From positions 1 to 38,978 of the forward strand of contig JAAWJI010000038.1 of the NCBI GenBank assembly GCA_022796795.1: a DNA stretch of 38,978 nt, in the 5' to 3' direction. Made by a program: the position numbers and the translations under genes. How positions within the stretch are numbered: position 1 is the stretch's first letter; each line of letters begins with the position of its first letter. This document shows, one piece after another, positions 32,438-38,978 of the stretch. Source of the stretch: Lachnospiraceae bacterium (GTDB taxonomy: Bacteria; Bacillota; Clostridia; Lachnospirales; Lachnospiraceae). The notes under the pieces were generated by a model that saw only the letters and a program-made list of their open reading frames with translations, searched no databases and was not told where the DNA came from.

Positions 32438-34468
32438 CTATTCCGTTCCTCCTTCTGCCTGTCCATAATACGCGTCAAAGCAGGCTTTGATCTTTGGAAT
32501 CACATAATGGCTTCCGCCCCGGTCCTTCACATCTTCCACCATCATCACAGCCAGCAAAGGCTCCTTATCTCCCTCCAGCTGCATCCCCACAAACCAGCCA
32601 AGCTCTGTGCCTGTTTCATCCTCCTTGGAATCCTTGATCTCCGCCGTGCCTGTCTTTCCGGCCCAGGTATACTGGTCCGACAGGGCCTCATGGCCGGTTC
32701 CCTGGGGATTTTCAATCACCTGATATAAATCCTCCAGCACCTCCCTGGCTGCCTCCGGAGAAAAGGCCTGCTCTCCCCAGAAATGGGGCCCGGTTTCCTC
32801 AGTCAAATAGGGATGCATCATCTGCCCCTCATGGACCAGGGCCGTATACATGCTGGCCAGGTGCAGGGGATTTACCAGAAGCTTTCCCTGTCCGTAGCCG
32901 CTGTCCGCAAGCTCTGTCTCTGAGTCGATCTTCCCCTCTGTACCAAAAGAGGAGACGCTCATGTCCAGATCAAAATCCATTTTTTCCCCAAAGCCCAGGC
33001 GCGCCAGACCAGCCTCAAACCGCTCTGTCCCCAGATTACAGGCCGCCTTGGCAAAGTAAATATTATCCGAATAAACCAGGGCGTTTTCCAGGGTCTTGGG
33101 CGAATAGTCCTCCAGGGTTGTCACCTCATATGCTCCCCAGCTGTTATCCTTTTGCCAGGAAAGCCCCTGATTTTGCACATCCTCCACAGGATCCAGGGTC
33201 CCCTCCGTCAAAGCCAGAGCCGCCGTCACAGGCTTAAAGGCAGACCCAGGCACGTAAGAAGCCCGAAACCGGTTGTAGAGAGGCTGTCTCTCATCTGCAT
33301 TGATTTCCTCCCAGGCATGGCTGGTAAATCCCATGACAAAATCATTGGGATCATAGGCAGGGGCGCTGACCAGAGCCAACACGGCTCCTGTATCCGGATT
33401 CATGGCTACCGCACAGCCCTCATCCTGGGAAAGCTGCTGATACAGATGCTGCTGCAGGGTAATGTCAATGGTAAGCACCACATCCACACCCTCCTGAGGC
33501 GCCTTTTCCAGCAGGGTCTTCTTTACTTGCCCGTCCTTGGTCAGGATCTGAATGGCGTATCCGTCCCGGCTCCTCAGCTGCTCCTCAAAGGCCCGCTCCA
33601 CACCCGATTTTCCAATTATGCTGCCGGCGTGGTAGCCCTCACCCGGGTGGTTTTCCAAATCCTCTGCCGTCACATTCTGCACATAGCCTGTGACCATGGC
33701 CGCCTTCTCCCCATAGGGATATATACGCAGGGAAACATCGGAAACCATGACTCCCGGTAGAGCAACCGCCTGCTCCTTCAGCTCATTTGCCTCCTTGGAA
33801 ACGGTCCGCACAGGCACAAACGTATCCTCCCGCACCCATCCGGCGGACAGAGCCTTCTCGATCCGGGCCACATCCAGATCCAGAATTTCCGCCAGCTGCT
33901 CCAGGGTCTCCCGGGAATCTGCAGGCAGCCTTCCCGGCACGATTCCCACAGAAGACGCCGTACCCTCCCGGGCCAGGGCCACATGATTTCGGTCATAAAT
34001 ATTTCCCCGGGCCGCCGAGGTCGTGACCACCTTCACCCGCTCCCCCTCCTGAAGATCCGGCAGAATGTCCTGGGTATCCCAGCTCATGCGGTAGCCCTCC
34101 TCCTCCTTTTGAAAGACCGCCACCGAGTCAAAGGTCAAGGTCCCGGCAACTGTCTCCATGGAGAGCGTATAAGGCACCCTGCGCGTCTCCGCCTTTTTAT
34201 TTTCCTCCTCCTGGGACCGGATCTCCAGCTTCAAGTCAGAAGCCTCAATCCCCCCGTAAATATTTTCGTAACGCTCCGCAAAGTGTTCCGGGTCAACCGA
34301 TTCCCGGGCCTCCATTGTGAGAAATTCATACATGGAATCATAATCACCCTGGTCAAGAAACGCAATATAGTTCTGTAAAAGCTCCTCCGGCTGCTCCATC
34401 TCTTTCCCACACCCGGCCAGCAAACCTGCACAGAAAAGAAGCGCTATCCCCAAAATCTTTCCTCTCAT
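32438..34468 (-). CDS. Class B penicillin-binding protein with MecA_N-like domain
   Basis: A 676-residue lipoprotein-type class B PBP. The signal peptide ends LLAGCGK (Cys20). Residues about 25-145 look like the NTF2-like MecA_N domain, then a dimerisation domain, then the transpeptidase: SAFK (Ser409), SDN (467-469) and KTG (605-607). This layout is that of PBP3/PBP2a-like transpeptidases that cross-link peptidoglycan and can contribute to beta-lactam tolerance. It is 18 nt after the hemerythrin gene and runs straight into AI-2E. Confidence 0.92.
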   Translation of the reverse strand: MRGKILGIALLFCAGLLAGCGKEMEQPEELLQNYIAFLDQGDYDSMYEFLTMEARESVDPEHFAERYENIYGGIEASDLKLEIRSQEEENKKAETRRVPYTLSMETVAGTLTFDSVAVFQKEEEGYRMSWDTQDILPDLQEGERVKVVTTSAARGNIYDRNHVALAREGTASSVGIVPGRLPADSRETLEQLAEILDLDVARIEKALSAGWVREDTFVPVRTVSKEANELKEQAVALPGVMVSDVSLRIYPYGEKAAMVTGYVQNVTAEDLENHPGEGYHAGSIIGKSGVERAFEEQLRSRDGYAIQILTKDGQVKKTLLEKAPQEGVDVVLTIDITLQQHLYQQLSQDEGCAVAMNPDTGAVLALVSAPAYDPNDFVMGFTSHAWEEINADERQPLYNRFRASYVPGSAFKPVTAALALTEGTLDPVEDVQNQGLSWQKDNSWGAYEVTTLEDYSPKTLENALVYSDNIYFAKAACNLGTERFEAGLARLGFGEKMDFDLDMSVSSFGTEGKIDSETELADSGYGQGKLLVNPLHLASMYTALVHEGQMMHPYLTEETGPHFWGEQAFSPEAAREVLEDLYQVIENPQGTGHEALSDQYTWAGKTGTAEIKDSKEDETGTELGWFVGMQLEGDKEPLLAVMMVEDVKDRGGSHYVIPKIKACFDAYYGQAEGGTE

Positions 34469-34486
34469 GAACCCGTTTCCTCCCTG

Positions 34487-35386
34487 TTACTCCTTTTTCT
34501 TTTGCTTCGTGCTCCTCCAGCTTCGAAAGCAGAATACAAATGCTCCAGATTTTGTGCTAAACAGCAGGCTAAAGGGATACCCCTTAGAAAAATCCGCCCG
34601 AAAATCATCTCTGCTCAAAAGATCCCCGTTCTCCAGAGGATATTCCTCCTCAATCTTAAACAGTCTGCCTGTATGTCCGGAGATCTGTGAAAAAACATGA
34701 AGAGCCGCCTGCCCCGGCACCTGTCCTGCCTGGATGGACTGCATCCCCGGTATCTGGTTTACTCCCCGGAGAAACAGGGTCTCCTCCACCCCCAGAAGAA
34801 TCCGCACGGTTGCTCCTCCTTCTATCTCATACTGAATCTTACAGTAATATCCGTTTCCTATATTCTCGCCTTTATAATCCGTACTGGCTATTTTAGCCTC
34901 TGTCTGAAACACATCCTTGGTAGCCCGGTTTACAATCTTGGATATCACCGCTAGCTGGGAGGAAAAATCCTTTGCCCTTTTCACCGTGGCTTTCCCCACA
35001 ATGGCCTGATCCTCTCTCATAATATGCTCAAGCAGCCAGTTATTCATTACTTCCACAAAGCGCTGTACAGCCACTTGAGAATACTTTGACAATACAAGAT
35101 CTTTTTTCAGGGAAACAAGAGTCTTATCCCTGAAATTGTCATGAATCCGCTTGTGATTGCCATACTCCCCATAGCGAATGGAACGCATATATTCCTCTTC
35201 CTCCAGAAAATGCTTCATAGAATAAGCCTCCAGATATTTGATCCCCTCCTTATAGGTATTCTGATAGGTGTCCGCATTATCGGCAAGCTCCTGCAGCTTA
35301 CCTACGATTCGAAATAGCTTGGCATGGGCCTTATCCACAATCTCCACGCCAATATTCAGCCGTTCATCCCACTCTATCTTTTCCAT
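34487..35386 (-). CDS. Bacteriohemerythrin with C-terminal CheX-like domain
   Basis: A 299-residue protein. The hemerythrin domain (1-130) has all iron ligands: His21, His59, Glu63 (HFLEEEE), His78, His82 (NHKRIH), His121 and Asp126 (EHIMRED). It binds O2 on a diiron centre. The C-terminal region (about 145-285) is mixed alpha/beta and, by residue pattern, resembles CheX-like chemotaxis phosphatases; this second assignment is inference. The MCP is the next gene upstream and has its own terminator, so oxygen sensing may feed into chemotaxis. Confidence 0.85.
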   Translation of the reverse strand: MEKIEWDERLNIGVEIVDKAHAKLFRIVGKLQELADNADTYQNTYKEGIKYLEAYSMKHFLEEEEYMRSIRYGEYGNHKRIHDNFRDKTLVSLKKDLVLSKYSQVAVQRFVEVMNNWLLEHIMREDQAIVGKATVKRAKDFSSQLAVISKIVNRATKDVFQTEAKIASTDYKGENIGNGYYCKIQYEIEGGATVRILLGVEETLFLRGVNQIPGMQSIQAGQVPGQAALHVFSQISGHTGRLFKIEEEYPLENGDLLSRDDFRADFSKGYPFSLLFSTKSGAFVFCFRSWRSTKQKKKE

Positions 35387-35433
35387 GATCTGCTCTGCCT
35401 CCTGCTTTTGTGGTATATTCTGTTTTATATATT

Positions 35434-35461
35434 ATTATAAAGGATTTTTAGGTTTTTGCAA
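35434..35461 (-). promoter_or_regulatory. Promoter of the hemerythrin-PBP-AI-2E-coaX unit
   Basis: Minus strand -10 TATAAT (35434-35439) and -35 TTGCAA (35456-35461), 16-nt spacing, about 48 nt upstream of the hemerythrin start. Confidence 0.55.
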
Positions 35462-35542
35462 GTCTGCGGCCTTAGACCTTTGGAGCTTTTCATTCCCTTT
35501 TCTGCTATTCTATCATGAATATCCCAGGGAAACAAGCAATGG

Positions 35543-35591
35543 AAAAAACGCTGTAATGCCTTTATCAATTTGGCATTTACAGCGTTTTTTT
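35543..35591 (-). terminator. Strong bidirectional terminator after the MCP gene
   Basis: Arms at 35543-35560 and 35572-35591 pair around AACGCTGTAA/TTACAGCGTT, then T-runs on both strands (minus after 35548; plus from 35585). It separates the MCP from the hemerythrin operon. Confidence 0.85.
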
Positions 35592-35624
35592 GTTTTATAA
35601 ACAGAAAATGCAGGATCATAACGG

Positions 35625-37328
35625 TTAGTACAGACTGCCAGATCTAAGCTTAAACCGTTCCACAAGGCTCTTCATAATCTGTGACTGGCTGGACAACTCC
35701 TGGCTTGCAGCCGCGCTTTCCTCCGCAGTTGCCGAATTTGTCTGTACAACACTGGAAATCTGGTCAATTCCCATGGTAATCTGAGAGATAGAATCCGCCT
35801 GATTGCTGCTGGCCTCCGAAATCTGACTGATAATCCCCGTCATTTCGTTTACAGCACGGACTGCCTGAAGCAGAGACTGGGCCGTCTCATCTGCAATCTG
35901 CGTTCCGTTTTCTACTGCCTTTAAGGAATTTTCAATCAAGGCGGCAGTATTCTTAGAAGCCTCTGCGCTTTTGCTTGCCAGATTGCGGACCTCATCGGCT
36001 ACGACCGCAAACCCTTTTCCGGCAGCGCCTGCCCGGGCAGCTTCCACAGCGGCATTGAGGGCAAGAATGTTGGTCTGGAAGGCAATATCTTCAATGGTCT
36101 TAATGATTTTGCCAATCTCACTGGAGCAGTTGCTGATGTCCCCCATTGCCTGTATCATCTGCTTCATCTTTTCGTTGCTCATATTCATTTCCGCGCTGAC
36201 ACTGCCTGCCATTGCATTGGCCTGCTGTGCATTGTCTGCATTCTGATTCACCTTATCGGAGATTTCGTTAATGGTGGCAGCCAGCTCCTGCACAGAGCTT
36301 GCCTGCTGGGTCGCTCCCTGGGAAAGAGCCTGGGCGCCGTTAGACACCTGTTCTGATCCGCTTGCAACCTGGGAAGAGCTCTGACTGATTTGCAGCATGG
36401 TATCGTTAAGCTTTTCAGCAATACCCCGGAAAGATATAAGCAGGGGATAGAAGCCTCCTGTATATTCTCCTTCACAGACAGAATCCACTGTAAAATCTCC
36501 GGCAGCCATTTTAGCCAGAAATTTATTCTCATCATCAATAATAACCTGAAGCTTATGGATCAATTTCCGTACCTGTTCTGCCAGAACTCCCAGCTCATCC
36601 CTGGAGGTATAGGAAATCTCTACGTCCAAATCACCCTCTGCCATTTTGATGGCTGCATTCTCAATTTCGGAAATAGGCATCTTAATGGATCGTATAACAA
36701 CAAAGGAAAAGAAAACTCCCACAAGAATAATGGCAATAATAACTGCGGCCATGACACAGATAGCCATTCTGTAAAGAAACAAGCTTTCCTCTGTTGCAGC
36801 ATTGCTGCCTTCTGTATTATAGCTGATAATATCCTGAAAGGCGCTGTTTAAAGAATTATAAAGCCCTACGCATTCGCCTTCCAGAATAGCCCGGGCATCC
36901 TCCGTGCGGCCCTGTTTGGCTAACGCTATTATTTCTTCATCTGCTTCCCTGTACTGGGTCCAGAGCTTCATTGCATTGTCATAGAAACCAATTTCTTCTT
37001 CGTCAATCAATCCCTTATATGTGGATAAGAGAACATCCATACTCTCTTTTTCCATTTGGAGGTACTGAAGGCTTGATTCTTCTACATCATCAGAAACAGC
37101 AGTAAGATAGCCTAATTCATTCAGTCTTATATTAGAAAGCGTATTGGTTAAGTCCCTTGCCGTATCAATACTGGGAAGCCAGCTTGTGGAAATATCGCTT
37201 GTCATGTCGTTCATCCGGCCCATAAGAGAAAATGACATACCGCTGATTATAAGCATACCAATCAGCGCAACTCCTATGAGAATATAAAGCTTGAATCTGA
37301 TTCTTAAATTCCGTATGTAGTTAATCAT
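35625..37328 (-). CDS. Methyl-accepting chemotaxis protein
   Basis: A 567-residue transducer. A first helix (about 12-34) leads into a four-helix-bundle ligand domain (35-186), a second membrane helix (187-212), a HAMP domain (about 213-265) and the signalling domain with the hairpin tip [23 protein letters not shown] and flanking coiled coils. The start at 37328 ([14 protein letters not shown]) has AAGGAGA upstream; the open frame continues 48 codons further but with no hydrophobic character. A sigma-28-like GCCGATAT lies about 105 nt upstream. The ligand is not predictable. Confidence 0.93.
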   Translation of the reverse strand: MINYIRNLRIRFKLYILIGVALIGMLIISGMSFSLMGRMNDMTSDISTSWLPSIDTARDLTNTLSNIRLNELGYLTAVSDDVEESSLQYLQMEKESMDVLLSTYKGLIDEEEIGFYDNAMKLWTQYREADEEIIALAKQGRTEDARAILEGECVGLYNSLNSAFQDIISYNTEGSNAATEESLFLYRMAICVMAAVIIAIILVGVFFSFVVIRSIKMPISEIENAAIKMAEGDLDVEISYTSRDELGVLAEQVRKLIHKLQVIIDDENKFLAKMAAGDFTVDSVCEGEYTGGFYPLLISFRGIAEKLNDTMLQISQSSSQVASGSEQVSNGAQALSQGATQQASSVQELAATINEISDKVNQNADNAQQANAMAGSVSAEMNMSNEKMKQMIQAMGDISNCSSEIGKIIKTIEDIAFQTNILALNAAVEAARAGAAGKGFAVVADEVRNLASKSAEASKNTAALIENSLKAVENGTQIADETAQSLLQAVRAVNEMTGIISQISEASSNQADSISQITMGIDQISSVVQTNSATAEESAAASQELSSQSQIMKSLVERFKLRSGSLY

Positions 37329-37642
37329 GTCTCCAGTCTCCTTATGATATTCTGTTACACGTAATTGCTGCCTGTAAAAAAGAATCATTATGATCTGTCC
37401 TGCTTCTTTACCATACAGCAATTCCAAGAATATATCGGCATATTCTTCCTGTTTCATAAGAGATACCGCCATAAATATTTATATCCCCTGCCGCTTGCAT
37501 GGAAGGAAGGAACAAACCGAGTAATAAAGCATAATTCTCCCGTCGTTCTACCCCGGAAATATGGAATTCTACTGTTATTCGGTTGCTTTTTAGCGAATAT
37601 AGAGTAAAAATAGCTTTAAGAAAACAACCGGAGGAAAACCTG
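37329..37642. other. 314-nt divergent gap between the MCP and XRE genes
   Basis: It holds the MCP leader, with a sigma-28-like -10 GCCGATAT (minus, 37432-37439) lacking a matching -35, and the XRE leader with TATAGA near 37604 and a GGAGG site. CGGTTG/CAACCG arms (about 37579-37632) enclose the latter region. No gene seen. Confidence 0.4.
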
Positions 37643-38401
37643 ATGACCCATATTGACAAACAAAAATTCGGCACATTTATAGCCATGCTTCGTAAAGAAA
37701 AAGGAATTACCCAAAAAGAGCTGGCAGAACAGCTTTTTATCTCTGACAAAGCTGTAAGCAAATGGGAGACTGCCGCAAGCGTCCCGAACATAGATTTATT
37801 AATCCCCTTAGCAAATCTGCTAGGCGTTACCGTAACAGAGTTGTTGATGTGTCAACACATGGAAGAATACCATGCACTGAGTACCACCCAAGTGGAACAG
37901 GTTGTGAAGACCGCTATTTTATATTCAGAAGAAAAACAGATAAGGGCATACCACAGCAAGGGTAAGTGGGGTCTTATCTATATTCTCTCTTTCATCATTG
38001 CCTGCCTGGAATTGCTGTTTTCTTATATAAACAGGTGTATCACTGGAGAACTGCTGATAATCATGAGTGTGGCTGCAATTTTAGGCATATATTATTGTTT
38101 TTTTGTCATAGAGAAGCTGCCGCCCTACTATGATGAAAACCGTATTTGTGTATATACGGACGGAGTTTTTGAAATGAATTTACCGGGACTTTCTTTTAAC
38201 AATAGAAACTGGGGGAAAATATTGAAGGTGGGGCGCATCTGGACCGTAACCCTTCTATTGGTGTATCCCATGATCAACTATATAGAAACCTTGTTTTTTA
38301 CGGGAATTCAACCAGGGGCCCTTGACCCGGCTCTCAGAGTAATTCTTACTTTAGGAGGCCTGTACATTCCCACTTATCTTGTTGGAAAAAAGTATGAATA
38401 G
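37643..38401 (+). CDS. XRE-family regulator with C-terminal membrane domain
   Basis: A 252-residue protein. The helix-turn-helix is at about 10-62 (LRKEKGITQKELAEQLFISDKAVSKWETAASVPNIDLL). From about 110 on it has four hydrophobic helices (YILSFIIACLELLF, ELLIIMSVAAILGIYYCFFV, WTVTLLLVYPMINY, LRVILTLGGLYIPTYLV), so it is membrane-anchored. Such XRE-membrane proteins are common in Clostridia but poorly understood. The start at 37643 has GGAGG 7 nt upstream. Confidence 0.85.
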   Translation: MTHIDKQKFGTFIAMLRKEKGITQKELAEQLFISDKAVSKWETAASVPNIDLLIPLANLLGVTVTELLMCQHMEEYHALSTTQVEQVVKTAILYSEEKQIRAYHSKGKWGLIYILSFIIACLELLFSYINRCITGELLIIMSVAAILGIYYCFFVIEKLPPYYDENRICVYTDGVFEMNLPGLSFNNRNWGKILKVGRIWTVTLLLVYPMINYIETLFFTGIQPGALDPALRVILTLGGLYIPTYLVGKKYE

Positions 38402-38569
38402 AGGAAATTCATAAAGGAGAAATCCCCTGCATGTTTTTTAATCGCCGCCTTCCTCTACACATCCTTTACCTGTTCAATTATAGAAGGATTCGCATACTTA
38501 CTAATACTGTTTATAACATTAAAATACAGTACCCTCAGTGGACAAGGGGATACACGCCTTGTCCACTGA
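38402..38569 (+). pseudogene. Reading-frame remnant encoding membrane helices
   Basis: After the XRE stop the same frame stays open for 55 codons with two hydrophobic stretches (ACFLIAAFLYTSFTCSI and FAYLLILFITLKY), then ends inside the palindrome at 38528-38576. It has no start codon of its own. It may be the decayed 3' part of a membrane gene; it could also be chance. Confidence 0.3.
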
Positions 38570-38576
38570 GGGTACT
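38528..38576. repeat. Perfect 20-bp inverted repeat with 9-nt loop
   Basis: AGTACCCTCAGTGGACAAGG (38528-38547) and its exact complement (38557-38576) flank GGATACACG. No T-run follows, so it is not an intrinsic terminator. It ends two converging reading frames with the same residues (STLSGQG then LVH and stop), consistent with a small palindromic insertion element. Confidence 0.8.
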
Positions 38577-38738
38577 CAAAGCTATGGCAACCAAAAAGCC
38601 ATAAATAAATAATGTATACGAATAATAGCTTCCAACTGCCTGTTGATTTCTCTGACGATGGTCTGAAAAAGTAAACTCTGTACCAGCCATCTCCCGGATA
38701 ACATTTACATCTTCATTTGTCGCTCCCCGGTCTTCCAT
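38535..38738 (-). pseudogene. Fragment of an FtsX-like ABC permease
   Basis: A 67-residue fragment with the FtsX/MacB-type segment FTFSDHRQRNQQAVGSYYSYTLFIYGFLVAIAL, which in full permeases precedes the last membrane helices. The frame has no N-terminal part and ends inside the inverted repeat. Its ATG overlaps the stop of the small ORF upstream. A permease of this kind is usually paired with an ABC ATPase; none is nearby. Confidence 0.6.
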
Positions 38739-38905
38739 CACCCAGAATCTGATCCTCTCCCTTGTTCAATTCTTTTTTCGCATTGACGGATAATTATAAT
38801 TGAATCATTTATTTGCTGATTTGGTTCCTGTTGTACTCTAAGCGCTTTTTGGAGCAACAGCTCTATCTCAATTTTGGCTCTATCGCCTTTTTTATTGTTC
38901 TTCAC
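38738..38905 (-). CDS. Small ORF, 55 aa, GTG start, unknown
   Basis: GTG at 38905 with GAGGAG six nt upstream, overlapping the previous gene's stop (GTGA) and the next fragment's ATG (TGATG). The product is polar and Lys/Glu/Gln-rich (VKNNKKGDRAKIEIELLLQK). No family recognised. It may be an N-terminal fragment of a larger protein. Confidence 0.45.
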   Translation of the reverse strand: MKNNKKGDRAKIEIELLLQKALRVQQEPNQQINDSIIIIRQCEKRIEQGRGSDSG

Positions 38906-38978
38906 AGATTCTCTCCTCTCTTTATTTCATTGGAAATTCCTTCTGCAATTCTCTGTGCCAAACTTTCCTGATAATCGT
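38902..38978 (-). CDS. C-terminal end of a probable cell-wall amidase (partial)
   Basis: The last 24 codons of a gene entering from the right edge: DYQESLAQRIAEGISNEIKR then GENL and stop. The YQ-x-x-LA-x-x-IA-x-GI pattern is the usual end of N-acetylmuramoyl-L-alanine amidase (Amidase_3) domains. The rest is outside the window, so the call is tentative. Confidence 0.4.
   Translation of the reverse strand, partial: DYQESLAQRIAEGISNEIKRGENL

Noticed and set aside
37432..37439. Sigma-28 promoter for the MCP
   Set aside because: The -10 GCCGATAT fits, but no TAAA -35 at the right distance; kept only as a weak note.

Overview
The window (about 39 kb, mid GC) looks like the chromosome of an anaerobic gut Firmicute, most likely a Lachnospiraceae member of the Enterocloster/Hungatella/Lachnoclostridium type. 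This is inferred from strong AGGAGG ribosome sites, a ferredoxin-linked 2-oxoacid oxidoreductase with Ptb/Buk, lipoprotein TRAP and sugar ABC receptors, and a sigma-54 activator. No rRNA, tRNA, CRISPR array, complete IS or prophage was seen.

Left (1-1389): the 5' part of an ABC transporter ATPase, a doubtful small ORF containing a terminator, and a DUF554 membrane protein with its own promoter. Centre-left (1390-21324, all minus strand): 22 tightly packed genes, no gap above about 95 nt. In transcription order they are SDR, cupin, Zn-dependent alcohol dehydrogenase, amidohydrolase_2 (lactonase-like), two split transketolases (N+C, N+C), a TRAP transporter (P, Q, M), an ABC sugar importer (receptor, permease, double ATPase, permease), butyrate kinase, phosphate butyryltransferase, a P-loop NTPase, and a four-subunit 2-oxoacid:ferredoxin oxidoreductase (VOR/KOR type). 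A near-consensus sigma-54 promoter (-24/-12) lies just upstream of the SDR, divergent from a PrpR_N-PAS-AAA+-Fis sigma-54 activator (21616-23559, plus).

Beyond the regulator, two more sigma-54 promoters precede an AEC-family permease and an Asp/Glu-racemase-superfamily protein/KdgT-type permease pair. The activator, three sigma-54 promoters, four importer types, two transketolases and a 2-oxoacid-to-acyl-phosphate ATP module together look like an uncharacterised catabolic regulon. It probably degrades a sugar acid, polyol or modified sugar, but the substrate cannot be read from sequence.

Right (26529-38978): enolase; a TetR-MFS pair with two matching 15-bp operators; a hemerythrin/CheX-like protein, class B PBP, AI-2E permease and type III pantothenate kinase operon; a methyl-accepting chemotaxis protein; a membrane-anchored XRE regulator; and a decayed end with an FtsX-type permease fragment, a small ORF and the C-terminus of a probable amidase. 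A perfect 20-bp inverted repeat ends two converging gene fragments there, and a 19-nt relative of it sits in the enolase leader.
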